Positions 1 to 18,750 of a stretch of DNA of 64,000 bases are shown here, one piece after another (within the stretch, counting starts at the first letter, position 1; each line of letters starts with the position of its first letter). The notes beneath the pieces were generated by a model. It did no database searches and was not told the DNA's origin. It was given only the letters and a program-made list of their open reading frames with translations. The stretch is from Haematococcus lacustris (Eukaryota; Chlorophyta; Chlorophyceae; Chlamydomonadales; Haematococcaceae), in contig JASKMD010000015.1 of NCBI GenBank assembly GCA_030144725.1, positions 380,481-444,480 of the forward strand, given 5' to 3'. The position numbers were made by a program, and so were the translations under genes.

Positions 1-69
1 GCCGGGGCATGCTTGAGGGCAGTGGCCATTCCCATCCACATCTCAACCTCAACGCCTGGCCAGGACCTT

Positions 70-375
70 GATATCAGGCTCAGCTCCCACCCAAAGGTCT
101 ACAGTCTAGTCAAACCTAGTCTAGGGTGGCCATCAGCAGCTTGTTGTGATTCGTGAGGGCTGCCTTGCCATCAGCAGGGCCACCACCTCCTTCCCCTCGG
201 CCAGTGCAACCTCCTCCTTCCCCTCGGCCAGTGCAACGGGAGGGAGGGGTGGGGTAGGGTGGGGTAGGGGGTAGGAAGCGAGGGTTGGGTAAGGCTAGAC
301 TCCAGCACATTGGTATGGGGTGCCATGTGTGCTAGCTATGCGATGGGGCAATAACAAGGCAGTGGGTGGTGAGCC
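70..375 (+). repeat. Dispersed repeat R1, copy A
   Basis: About 300 bp that recur in the same orientation at 10495-10795. Both copies begin with gatatcaggctcagc, share the block around ctacagtctagtcaa and the G-rich block ggggtagggtggggtaggg, and end near gatggggcaataacaagg. This copy has an internal duplication of cctcggccagtgcaac at 200-235. It lies just beyond the stop of the minus-strand gene at 447. I see no coding capacity, so it may be a short non-autonomous element or a duplicated 3' flank. Confidence 0.85.
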
Positions 376-446
376 AGAGTTTGTGCACAAACTTCGAAGC
401 CAATGATAATCGATGAGCGGGCTGGCAGCTCATGGTGCCTGTCGAG

Positions 447-1135
447 CTACCGGGGGGCCGCAATGGCCTTCAGGGAGCTCTCCATCCCTGTTGGCGTGCC
501 TGCGGTGCCAATCTTCTCGTTGGTGTACTTGCTGACCTTGCATGTGTTCCTCAAGGTCTGCACGGCAAGTCAGTTGGGGAATGGTGGGCTGGAGCATGGC
601 AGTCTGAAAGCTGGGCAGGCAGGTGAAGAGATGGGTGAAGTGCAGGCAGGAGAGTAGGGTAGCAGGGAAATGATGGAGAGAAGATAGGGCAAGCAAGCTG
701 CTATTGCCAGTAGCTGCGCTTGGGAATTTGCACCCTGACCTGCACTGTTATGTCCACGTCCTTGGTGACATAGAACTGCTTGCTGAAGCGCATCTGCTGC
801 TTTTGAACGGGGGTTGTCACCTGCACAGCAACAAGCTTCCTTTGCGAAGCCCACCCTGAGCTTGCACATCAATGAAGGACGTTTGCCATACATACTTGCG
901 CATGGCCTCCTTTTATGCTGAGCGTGGCGCCAGTGAGCGGGTCGCGAACGCGCTGGCTTCGAGAAACAGTTAAAAGCATGTCCCCACTTGCAGGACTTGA
1001 GGTTCTCGTTGTGCCCAATACCTCAGTAACGGCTCCGTCATTCTTGTTGTAGAGGCTGGTCCGTAGCAGGGTGCTCCGGGTGTGCCGAAATGTATCCGTT
1101 CCCAGGGTTGGCAAGGAGCTGCCAGCTTCCCTCAT
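447..1135 (-). CDS. Small spliced protein of unknown function (143 aa)
   Basis: Three exons on the minus strand, 896-1135, 740-820 and 447-557, join in phase 0 with GT/AG junctions and give 80+27+36 residues and a TAG stop. I chose the ATG at 1135 because it is the first in the open exon; an upstream exon cannot be excluded. The product is polar and Ser/Thr-rich with segments such as LYNKNDGAVTEVLGTTR, VRDPLTGATLSIK and QMRFSKQFYVTKDVDI, without a visible membrane segment or repeats. I do not recognise the family. It could be a small flagellar, mitochondrial or ribosome-associated protein, but nothing shown here decides this. It is transcribed away from the GYF-like gene at 1602. Confidence 0.6.
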
Positions 1136-1601
1136 GCCGGCATTCGCTGGCGCCCGCGGCGTCTCGCAAAAACAAGCGACATGCCGTGTAAGGGTGACAT
1201 GTTGCCGTCATTCATTTGCCAAATTGCATCGCGTTCGGGCTACACGCACCAGCTAATGTGTCTATGACACCGTGCATGCTCGCACTATAATTGGTTGCCA
1301 TGAAATTTGTTTTACCGCCCCCCCCCCTTCCCGAGCTGCCAAGCCATTCGCTGGTTACAGAATCCTGCAGTACTGCTCAATGACACCAAAGCATCAGATA
1401 TAGAGCATCAAGTGGCATTTAGGGGCACGCAATGATACCAACGGCCAACACTACACTGCTCAGCAAGAGTTCAAGGCTACCCTATCACACGGCTCCTTGC
1501 CAGCTGCGCTCAGGTGTCCGTTATAGGTTGGGGTCTGCCTACTTTCTGCTGCGCCATGCATCCAAACTTTTGACCGCGATTGTCGATGTGCGCAGACGCC
1601 G
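1136..1601. promoter_or_regulatory. Divergent intergenic region between two genes
   Basis: This 466-bp stretch separates two divergent starts (1135 minus, 1602 plus) and is the likely bidirectional promoter. It holds a C-run at 1318-1326. I found no clear TATA box and no open reading frame of interest. A cgatgtgcgcag string just before 1602 could be a splice acceptor, so the plus-strand gene may have a 5' exon here. Confidence 0.4.
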
Positions 1602-10464
<8,863 letters not shown>

Positions 10465-10494
10465 GTGATCTGCAGTGCTGCAAGTGCTGTACCC

Positions 10495-10795
10495 TTGATA
10501 TCAGGCTCAGCGCCCACCCACAGGTCTACAGTCTAGTCAAGCCTAGTCTAGGGTGGCCATCAGCAGCTTGTTGTGATTGGTGAGGGCTGCCTTGCCATCA
10601 GCAGGGCCACCACCTCCTTCCCCTCGGCCTCGCGAGGGGTGGTGGAGTGCAACGGGAGGGAGGGGTGGGGTAGGGTGGGGTAGGGGGTAGGAAGCGAGGG
10701 GTGGGTAAGGCTTGACTCCAGCACATTGGTATGGGGTGCCGTGTGTGCTAGCTATGCGATGGGGCAATAACAAGGCCGTGGGTGGTAAGCCTTAG
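10495..10795 (+). repeat. Dispersed repeat R1, copy B
   Basis: Second copy of the repeat at 70-375, about 30 bp after the GYF-like stop codon. It lacks the internal duplication of copy A and instead carries ctcgcgaggggtggtgg near 10628. Both known copies lie in the 3' flank of a gene. Just beyond it, 10912-10940 matches (gtttgaagctagtgctccgc...) a segment next to repeat R2 at 57475-57505 in the opposite orientation. Confidence 0.85.
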
Positions 10796-11002
10796 TTAGT
10801 GATGGTTAGTTGGCAGTGGTGATCATGCTTTGGTGGCCCAGCAGCTGCCTGGAGACCATGACGTCTCCCCAATCAGTGTGTAATCCTATGTCTGCGGATC
10901 CAAGCTAGGTCGTCCTGTTTGAAGCTAGTGCTCCGCTCGTCTGCAAGAAGTCTGCTGTGCTGTTACAGTTGCTTGGCAAGTTGCCTGGTGCTGGCTGCAT
11001 GT

Positions 11003-11155
11003 TGTTGTGGGGAAGTCATCCAGCCCATCAGTCTTCTGTGTGTAGTGGCTATGGGCCTATGGATGGTGACATGTTTGACAAAGTTTCGTGTGACATGTCG
11101 CTCTTAAGCTAGTTTTCTAGCAGTTTATGTAACGCAAGATCTGTGCTCCTTATCA
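11003..11155 (+). repeat. 5' LTR
   Basis: 153 bp, TG...CA ends. It carries TGTAA at 11129-11133, the usual poly(A) signal of chlorophycean algae, which fits an LTR that both starts and ends transcripts. Confidence 0.93.
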
Positions 11156-11170
11156 GGTTATGGGCCCACT
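11156..11170 (+). other. Primer-binding site matching half of initiator tRNA-Met
   Basis: Directly after the LTR, ggttatgggcccac is the reverse complement of gtgggcccataacc, the anticodon arm of eukaryotic initiator tRNA-Met. Priming by an internally cleaved half of this tRNA is known for Drosophila copia and related elements such as Ty5 and the Volvox element Osser, so the site supports the Copia assignment independently of gag. Confidence 0.8.
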
Positions 11171-11208
11171 CGCCCGTGGTGCTGTGTCAATGTTTGGGGC
11201 CAGTGAGC

Positions 11209-11414
11209 GTTCCGGGCAAGAAGGCTTAGGTGCCCGAGCTCGTTAGTCAGTTCCGGACAAGAAGGTTTCAGTACCCGCGTCCGTGGTGCTTTTCCGGACA
11301 AGAAGGTTTCAGTACCCGCGTCCGTGGTGCTTTTCCGGGCAAGAACGTTTCAGTACGTGCGCTCGTGGTGTGTTCCGGGCAAGAACGTTTCAGTACGTGC
11401 GCTCGTGGTGTTTT
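11209..11414 (+). repeat. Five tandem units of about 40 bp in the element leader
   Basis: Units begin ttccgg(a/g)caagaa(g/c)g and end tcgtggtg or tccgtggtg; units 2 and 3 are nearly identical, as are units 4 and 5. They fill the space between the primer-binding site and the gag start and might act as a leader or packaging region (inference). Confidence 0.85.
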
Positions 11415-11426
11415 TGAGCTGGGAGC

Positions 11427-12137
11427 ATGGCTTTTGAGGTTCATCGCTCTGGCGTGGAGAAGCTCACTGAGAGCAACTACGCGGAATGGTCATTACAGAT
11501 GCAGTCGGTACTCACTGTGCAAGACCTCTGGGAGGTGGTTGAAGATGGCCTGGATGAGGATGAGGACAGCCAGTCAGACAAGAAGACGAAGACGCTTGAG
11601 CGTAAGGACGCCAAAGCTAAGGCCTTGATTCAGCTGCATTTGTCGCCGCAGTTCTATCAGTTGGCTCGGGAAAGCAATTCGGGAGCTCAGCTGTGGCAGA
11701 AGCTGGCTGAGTTGTTTCAGCGGTCTGCCTATGCCAATCGGCTGTCTTATGTGTTGCAGATTGCTGATCTGCGCATGAGTGCAGGGGAGTCGGTTCTGCA
11801 GTATGTGGCTCGTGCTGAGGGTTTGGCTGCTAAGGTAGAGCTCACAGGAGCACCCTTCCCTGATGTGGTTGCCTTTGTGTTGAGAGGCTTGCCTGCAGAG
11901 TACAAGTCAGTGGTGGAGCAGGTCAAGTTTATGGAAAAGCCATCAGTGCAGAAAGCGTTGCCTCATCTGCTGCGGTGTGAGGCTGAGTTGAGCAAGCAAG
12001 CAGAGTTTGGTATGAGTGGCAGCATGTATGGTTTGCATGTGCGGGATGGCAAAGCAGTGGGAGCACGTCAGGGCTCTAGTGGGAGCAGCTCAGCTGCTGC
12101 TAAGGTGGTGGAGTGCTTGTGGACGTGTCCATGCTGA
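11427..12137 (+). CDS. Copia-type Gag (UBN2-like), 236 aa
   Basis: A single open frame starts at the ATG at 11427 with MAFEVHRSGVEKLTESNYAEW, matching the start of Copia Gag/UBN2 domains (L-x-G-x-NY-x-W). The family's middle part follows: ALIQLHLSPQFYQLARESN, AQLWQKLAELFQRS, YVLQIADLRMSAGESV, VAFVLRGLPAEYKSVVEQV. Such proteins form the virus-like particle that packages element RNA. The CCHC zinc knuckle expected after residue 220 is absent: the frame ends at AKVVECLWTCPC. No pol frame follows, so the particle could package RNA only with enzymes supplied in trans. Confidence 0.88.
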   Translation: MAFEVHRSGVEKLTESNYAEWSLQMQSVLTVQDLWEVVEDGLDEDEDSQSDKKTKTLERKDAKAKALIQLHLSPQFYQLARESNSGAQLWQKLAELFQRSAYANRLSYVLQIADLRMSAGESVLQYVARAEGLAAKVELTGAPFPDVVAFVLRGLPAEYKSVVEQVKFMEKPSVQKALPHLLRCEAELSKQAEFGMSGSMYGLHVRDGKAVGARQGSSGSSSAAAKVVECLWTCPC

Positions 12138-12215
12138 TGTACATGTGAACATGACTTGTGGTGTGCATGTGGACATGTCTCTTGTGGTTGGGCTGATGTG
12201 CTGTCTGAGTGGGAG

Positions 12216-12368
12216 TGTTGTGGGGAAGTCATCCAGCCCATCAGTCTTCTGTGTGTAGTGGCTATGGGCCTATGGATGGTGACATGTTTGACAAAGTTTC
12301 GTGTGACATGTCGCTCTTAAGCTAGTTTTCTAGCAGTTTATGTAACGCAAGATCTGTGCTCCTTATCA
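12216..12368 (+). repeat. 3' LTR
   Basis: 153 bp, same sequence as the 5' LTR. It is preceded by the purine-rich gagtgggag at 12207-12215, a candidate polypurine tract, and followed by the target duplication catgt. Confidence 0.93.
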
Positions 12369-12373
12369 CATGT

Positions 12374-12929
12374 GTGGTGGTGTCACAGCTGGCCGCCATT
12401 GACAGGCTGGTGGGCATTGGTTGCTCTTTAACCTGGTCAAAGCGTAGGTCGCCAAACCTTGATGGTGCAGTCCTCACACAATGCGCTTGGCGCACGGGGG
12501 CGTTGTACCGTGAAAGGCGCTCGTGGCACCTATACGCCAGTAGCAACAATGATCGCGCACTACACGCGTTTGGCGCATCGCCAGCTGCCTTTCTCTGCCA
12601 TCTCCAGGCAAGCGGCGCGTTGGTTCCATTGTCTCAGGCCATCACCGCTGGCTCCCAGCAGCTGCGAACTCTCTATTAGCCTCGACCAGCAAGCTCGACA
12701 TCCGCCGCTGTGCAGCCGGGCCGGGCCGGGCTGGGCCGCCCCGCAAGTCCAGGCCTCGATTGCAGGAGTAGGTGAGCGTGCACGACAAGGATCTGCTGTG
12801 GGAGGGGCACCGGCAACAATAATATGTGTGAGGCGTCACTAACTTGTATCACACCCATCAGTTACCCCTGGATTTGCCTGCGACGCTGGTCGCGGATATT
12901 GCTAACCACCAAGGACAAGCAAGCTGGTG
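12374..12929. other. Intergenic, no supported gene
   Basis: This lies between the LTR element and the leucine-rich gene. It has short frames on both strands without recognisable motifs and probably contains the upstream region of the gene at 12930. Confidence 0.5.
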
Positions 12930-14402
12930 ATGACCTTTCAGCAGCCAGAGACACAGGACAGCGAGCAGCACGCGGGGGTGCTGACCCACGTCCTGGCAAG
13001 ACTGGGCAGGTGTGCAGCGGTGGAAGCTTGCAAGCTGAGCAGTGGCACTGGCAGTGGCAGTGGCAGTGGCTCCGTCGCAATGAAACCCTTTGACTGCGCG
13101 CCTGGCCTGGCCCAGCATCTGCTAGACAGCTTCCCAGGCCTGACTTCGCTGTCCCTCCAAGGTTACTCCGTCACCTGCAGTGGCCTGGCCTCCCTGCTCA
13201 CTCACCCTCAGCTGTCTCTGCAGCTGCAGCAGCTAGACCTGCAGTCCGTCATCCTGCAGCCACAGCAGCCTGGGCCTGGGGCAATATCTCTGGCCAACCT
13301 TTTCCACGGTGCCAGGTTGAAAGAGCTGCGCCTGGATGTCAGCAAAACTGCACCACTGCCAGATTTACAGCCCCTGGCCCAGCACCTGACGCAGCTGCAC
13401 ATCAGGGTACCTGAGACCACCTCTGATGAATGGGACGATGACAGTCAGAATGGTGAGATATATGCGCATGGTGGTTGGAGCGATGGTGAGGAGGGATTTG
13501 GGGAAGTTGATGGCTTCTCAACGGCAGTGGGCCCCCTGCCCCTGCTCCTGGAACTCCATGTCTCAGGGGACATTCTCAAGAGGGGTTATGAGCCGCTGTT
13601 CCAGCTGCTGCAGGGGCTGCCCCGGCTTCACACCCTGCATCTGGATGGCTTGTTGTATGGGCAGGAGCTGGACGCACTGCTGGCAGCCACCCAGCTCACC
13701 AGCGTGTCGGTGGCATTGATCGGTGGGCTCAGCAGCTCACATGCTGAGACGCCATGCAGCTGGCAGCGTCTGGAGATGACGCAAGTCCACGATTGCACCA
13801 CCATCTCCTACTTGCCGCTGCACTCCCTCACGCAGCCCCTGGTGTTGTATGGGCTTGGGTTTGACCTCCTTGATGACAACTCATCAGTGGCAGCTGCAGT
13901 CCACAACCTCACACAAGCTTGCAAGGTGGCAGTGCGCATACAGCGCCTGGAGCTGCACAAGCTGGGCAGCCATTTCACGGCCCTGGGGATGCTTGCCTTG
14001 CTGCAGCCGCTGAGCAAGTGCTGCTGTGACACAGTGTCGCTCCGCTGCCAGGATGCTGCCTTCAGTGTGGAGGATATCACGTCGATAGCTCCACTGTGTC
14101 GGCACTGCACCCACCTTATGTTTTACCATGGCAGCATGGCTGCTTGCACGGAGTTCTGGTGCCAGCTGGTGCAGCTCATGCCCAATGTCGCTACAGTCAC
14201 CGTACTGAATACCGAAGGCTTTGACAGCGAGGCCATGTGTGACTCCCTGCTGTGCATGGCTAGTCAGCCCTGTGCCCGGCGGCTGGATATCAGGGTTGAT
14301 GCAATCCACCAGCCCCCTCCTTGCTGGGACATCTTTTCCCCGCCCGACCAGACCAGCAAGGTCAGCGTGACCTGGCCAGCCTACATGCTCCCAGCTGCAT
14401 AG
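12930..14402 (+). CDS. Intronless leucine-rich protein (490 aa)
   Basis: One uninterrupted frame from ATG 12930 to TAG 14400-14402, unlike its multi-exon neighbours. Leucine-rich segments recur at irregular spacing: FPGLTSLSLQGYSVT, LQQLDLQSVIL, LKELRLDVS, LTQLHIRVPE, LLELHVSGDIL, LHTLHLDGLLYG and LTSVSVALIGG. They fit the L-x-x-L-x-L core of LRR proteins, mostly in residues 50-280. A GSGSGSGS run sits near residue 45 and an acidic DEWDDDSQN/DGEEGFGE patch near 165-190. No F-box, kinase or membrane segment is visible. It resembles the F-box/LRR-like proteins that are numerous in volvocalean algae, but the N-terminal F-box is not apparent. The lack of introns may mean origin by retroposition (inference). 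Confidence 0.6.
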   Translation: MTFQQPETQDSEQHAGVLTHVLARLGRCAAVEACKLSSGTGSGSGSGSVAMKPFDCAPGLAQHLLDSFPGLTSLSLQGYSVTCSGLASLLTHPQLSLQLQQLDLQSVILQPQQPGPGAISLANLFHGARLKELRLDVSKTAPLPDLQPLAQHLTQLHIRVPETTSDEWDDDSQNGEIYAHGGWSDGEEGFGEVDGFSTAVGPLPLLLELHVSGDILKRGYEPLFQLLQGLPRLHTLHLDGLLYGQELDALLAATQLTSVSVALIGGLSSSHAETPCSWQRLEMTQVHDCTTISYLPLHSLTQPLVLYGLGFDLLDDNSSVAAAVHNLTQACKVAVRIQRLELHKLGSHFTALGMLALLQPLSKCCCDTVSLRCQDAAFSVEDITSIAPLCRHCTHLMFYHGSMAACTEFWCQLVQLMPNVATVTVLNTEGFDSEAMCDSLLCMASQPCARRLDIRVDAIHQPPPCWDIFSPPDQTSKVSVTWPAYMLPAA

Positions 14403-15059
14403 CAGCAGTGATGGGGCAGCGGCGGCAGCAGGCCAGCATGCCACCCATGTGCAGCTAATGAGCCCTGACACCTAGGGTAGGTGGTGTGAGCCGTAGCCCA
14501 GGCGGAAGCTCCTCCCTTCATGCTTAATACTTAATGCTGGAGTAGTATCCTTCATTCTCTAGTGAGCTGCCAATAAGCCCTGGCATGGAGCGTTGGGTAC
14601 TTTGCAGCTATGAGGTTAATGATGAGCCGTGCTGAGTGTTATCAGTGGGACAGAACGCTGCGCCGTGCCTGTCTGTATGCCACTGTGGGGTTAGCCAAAG
14701 GCCGATGCGGTGGGCAGTCTCTTGGTGTGGCAGGAGCAGCGCAACAGCTGGCTAGTGAGCCCCTGTCAGTCTGGTTCCGCCTATAGCACAGTGCCCTACT
14801 GTGAGGGTGTGCATGCAAGTGGGTAGCAGGCCATGGCTTGTGTACTGGAGGGCCTGCTGTTCATGAATTGATTGCTGTTCATTCTAATGTGTGTGGTGTC
14901 AATGTGCGATGTCAATGTGTGTATATACGGACTAAGTCTGTAGGACAGAATGTCTACTGAGGGGGCTTGTTCTTGCCGTTGCGTCAGTCCTTGCCCGCTG
15001 GCCTGGCTAGTCCTGGCTAGTCCTAGCTAGTTCACTGGTGTTTGCTAGTGCAACGGGCT
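14403..15059. other. Intergenic, no supported gene
   Basis: This is the 3' flank of the leucine-rich gene. A stretch at 14974-15000 (cagtccttgcccgctggcc) is found in reverse complement near 57530-57555, next to repeat R2, so the end of this interval is repeat-derived. Confidence 0.5.
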
Positions 15060-15290
15060 GGTAGCCATTTAAGCGTGAAGCTGTTAGTTTTGATGAGGTG
15101 CCTAGTGGTCTGGGGTTTGCCCACGAACGTGCCATCGATGTGGGGTTTGTAGTCATCAAGGGTGCGACCGAGGATGCTACAACTTGTATGTAGTAGCTGA
15201 GTGAGATTACCCACAGGCAAACATGTTGTTCCTTGTTGGACAAGTTTTGTTGGCCTGGGTATGCTATCTGTGTAAGTTGCCATGAGGACA
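15060..15290 (+). repeat. Dispersed repeat R3, copy A
   Basis: Shares gaagctgttag, tagtcatcaagggtgcg and later blocks with 61400-61560. On the complementary strand it reads as a peptide containing VGNLTQLLHTS and RTLDDYKPHI; the 61-kb copy reads RTLDDYRPHT and the 56.6-kb fragment VGNLTQL. The conserved antisense peptide suggests a decayed transposon coding region. Confidence 0.7.
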
Positions 15291-16011
15291 AGCGGGTGGC
15301 AAGCGCAGCCCGTTGTTGCTGCTGTTGTCATCGCACCAGGGGCTGATGCTGTGTGCTGAGCTCCATGGGCTGCACACCCTGCGGCAGCTGCAGCTGGCAA
15401 AGATAGCATACCCAGACATCGCTCCTAGAAAGGTTAAACATTTAATGGGAATGGAAAGTAAGAATGGAGACAGAACCTAACTAGAAAGCCCACAGCCAAA
15501 CACGCTATACGAGGCTTGCACATACACCTGCACGTTGCATGGCAAGTTGCTTGGCAACCCATGCATGCCAGCGACACTGCCATATCCTGTGGTCTCATCG
15601 TCCATCCCAAAGTAACAGGCTCCGGCCTGCCAGTGCTGAACCTACGTCGCAATGTGGGCCAAGAGTCGTACAGCCCAGCGGAGCGTAGCCGCCCGTGGCC
15701 CTGTGCACCCTTGCGCCAAGGGACGATACAGGCGGGTAGGCTCCAGCCGCCCTCCCCGTTTGGGTCGCACCGCCCCCAGCGATACTGATGGAGCAACGAG
15801 CAAAACAGCAGGCGAGGATGAGGGTGAGCCGTAGCTCCGCCTCCGCTCTCTTGCTTCCGCGTGGCAGCCTCTACATACGGCTTGCAAACTCCATGTAGAT
15901 GAGGCTGCTCACCAAGCACTCCTAACACCGGCTACTGCTCCCAGCCCTACAGGTCAGGTATGATAAGACATCAGCGTCAAGTCAAGAGCAGCTTGCACGC
16001 GCTGGCAGAAG
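15291..16011. other. Intergenic, upstream of the RAP gene
   Basis: Contains a 164-codon minus-strand frame (15434-15928) of basic, Cys-rich low-information sequence that I do not accept as a gene. The rest probably holds the promoter and 5' UTR of the gene starting at 16012. Confidence 0.4.
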
Positions 16012-18290
16012 ATGCCTGCCACTGCAGCCATATTCAGAAGCCAGCGAAGGACATTGAGACGTGCTCGACTTGCATTAGAGCATCACAGCACCACTCTGCA
16101 GTCGAATTGTCCCTTCCCTGGCCCATATCTCTTAGACTGCGACGTGCCTTGCCTTTCATGCTCCCTGCACAAGCGACAACCAAGCAGCTGGCTTCCCGCC
16201 CCTGGCCAAGTGCTAGTCGGTGCTGTCTTTCATGCAGCTGACGTCCCGGCCAAGGCAGCAGCCTTGACTGCACCGCTGGCCCCCCAGACAGCCGCACCCC
16301 AGCAGAGTGCAGCCAGGGCACCGCCAGCTCCCCTTCAGCCACCAGCCGCAGCGCAGGCAGCAGAGGGACGGCCTGCAGTGAAGAAGGTTGCGCTGCACCA
16401 GGCCTATGCCAGCTGCTTGCCAGCCGGGATCAGAGTCAGGCAGCAGGAGGGCGAGGGGCAGGGCAGGAGGGAGGGGGTACCTTGGAGGCCTGGGGTGCCA
16501 GGGGCAGGCAACCAGCACACCGCCTTGGACGTGACCCTGGCGTATGAGCGCAGGTGGGTGCCCCTGACTCAGGTCCCTGCTGTGGGCTTAGCTACCCCTG
16601 ACTTGTAATAAGCTGCCCCTGCTATGAGGCTAGCTGCCCCTGATGGTATGGGGTTAGCTGCCAGCTTGCCCAGGACACCCAGGAGGTCGTGGTCGGGGGG
16701 CAGTCTTAGGACAGCCAGGTCAGGGTTTGGCTCAATGCCTGGGTCACAGCCTAATTGAAGCAGGGTGCCCAGGTCCACACCTGCAAGTGGAAGAAGCTAG
16801 GTACAGAGCAGCCAGAAGAAAGGGGTGTTTGGCTGGCGAGGGCTTCCACTGCCCCTGCCCCTGCCGTTGCCCCAGCCATAGGTCCCGTTGAGTACCATTG
16901 CTTCTTCCGTGATGTCCACCTCGCAGTAAGCCCGGCGTGGTGCGTGCCCTGCTGGCAGCTGGAGTGCCGGTGGCCCTCACTGACCACAGCGGCAGTACAC
17001 CCAGTGCCTCAGGCTATGCCACGGAGGGCCAACAGCCGCCTGACACTGGAGCAGGGGCTCGACATGCACCTGGTAGGCCCTTTCTGCTGCAGCCCTTCCT
17101 GCTGTGCTCACCATGCTGCTGTGCTGCTAGGGCCGCCTGACCTGCCCTTCCCGCTGCTGCCATCACTGCATCAGTGGCTATTGCCTCCATTCTTGCAATC
17201 ACTGCTGGGCCCGCCCTTGCCCTTTCTCTGACAGGGTCACCTCATCTGGTGCCATCAGCAGCAGCTGTAGCGCCCACAGCGGCAGACAAGGCAGCAGGGG
17301 AGAGGGGCCTGGAGCCTACCCCCTCCTGGGCTGCTCCCTTGGAAGCTGCGGGGTTCAAGATGGTCACCACCAGCTCTGGTGAAGTGTTCTTTGAGCGAAG
17401 TAAAGGAAAACCAGCGACTACCCCACCACCAGCAACAGCCCCAATGCCAGCGGTAAGAGGCCAGTCAACAGCAAGAGCAGGGGCACAGCCAACAGCAGGA
17501 GCAGTAGAGAGCTCTACATCAGCCTTGTCAGCTGGTAGTGTAGCAGCAGCAGCAGCAGCAGCAGCAGGGGGTGACCAGGCCAATAGGAAGGCTAGCAGCC
17601 CGGCCCTGCCTCCCTCCTTAGCTTCCAGCCTGCCCCCAAACCCCTTGGCAACACCAACACCCCAGTCATCAACTTCAGGCACTAGGCATTCACCGATACC
17701 GCAACCTGTACCACAGCCTGTACTGCAGCCAGTACTGCAGCCTGTACTGCCTCCCATAAACCCGGATCAGCCTCCCCGGCTGAAGCAGGCTCTGCGCCTG
17801 GCAGGTGGGCCAGAGCAGATCCTGGACCTAGCGCCTGCATTATGGCCTTTCTGGGCGCTGGCCGGCTGCCGGCTGGCTGCACCTTCTGTCATGGCGGCGG
17901 CAGCAGGAGCGGCAGCAGCCACCCTCCCCACCCCCAGCAGCTCGGAGGGGGAACCAGCTGCTGCCACAGGCAAAGACAGTCCCTCAGGGCTTCCTGGCTC
18001 AAGCCAAGCCAAGGCCTTGCCCCTCAGTGGGAGGCAGCAGAAGCAGCAGCAGCAGGAGGACAAGGGGCAGGGGCAGGAGCAGGGGCCTCCCCTGGCCCCT
18101 AGCCCTGCAGAGGCAGCCAGTGTACTACAGGCCCTGGCCCTGGCCTGCAGAGCCCAGCGCTGGGGGCCGGCACAACGCCTGGAGCTGTGCCGTCATCCTG
18201 TCGTCCTAGGCCTGGTGAGGCACCTGCCCTCCTGCCTGCCCTCCTGCCTGCCCTCCTGCCTGCCCTCCTGCCTGCCCGCCTGCCTGCCCG

Positions 18291-18376
<86 letters not shown>

Positions 18377-18714
18377 TGCCTGCCCATTGTTTGCCCATTG
18401 CCTGCCCATTGCCAGCTCCCCACTCCCCTCCCGCTGCAGGTGGAGGCACTAAGGCTAGGACCACCACGGGTCAGCCCCCTGCAGGCTGAGCAGCAGCAGC
18501 CAGGCTGGCTGGCAGCCCTGCGCTCCTCTGCCAGCGCTGCCGCAAGGGACTATTGGCTGCTGCCTGACCCGGCCAAGAGCTTTCATCCTCCCAATCCCTC
18601 TGCTGACCTGACCCTGAATACCTCTAGCCACATCCGTAACAGCAGCACCACCGCCAGCAGCAGCAGCACGAAGACCAGCAGCAGCAGCACCACCGCCAGC
18701 AGCAGCAGCATGAA

Positions 18715-18750
<36 letters not shown>

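Larger units (their letters stand above)
11003..12368 (+). mobile_element. Complete non-autonomous Copia-type LTR element (gag only)
   Basis: The element is 1366 bp, bounded by two 153-bp LTRs (11003-11155, 12216-12368) that begin TGTTG and end TTATCA. By eye they are identical. The 5-bp target duplication catgt is present at 10998-11002 and 12369-12373. The interior has a primer-binding site, five tandem 40-bp units and one gag-like ORF; integrase, reverse transcriptase and protease are absent. LTR identity plus an intact duplication point to a recent insertion, probably driven by enzymes of a full-length relative elsewhere. Confidence 0.93.

Noticed and set aside
12374..12929. Additional exons upstream of the leucine-rich gene
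   Set aside because: Open frames exist but no acceptor/donor pair joins them in phase to residue 1.
15434..15928. 164-codon minus-strand ORF
   Set aside because: No motif, no splice logic and composition typical of chance open frames in GC-rich DNA.
18193..18467. Gln-Ala-Gly-Arg repeat ORFs antisense to the CCTG array
   Set aside because: Reading of a tetranucleotide array in the RAP intron.
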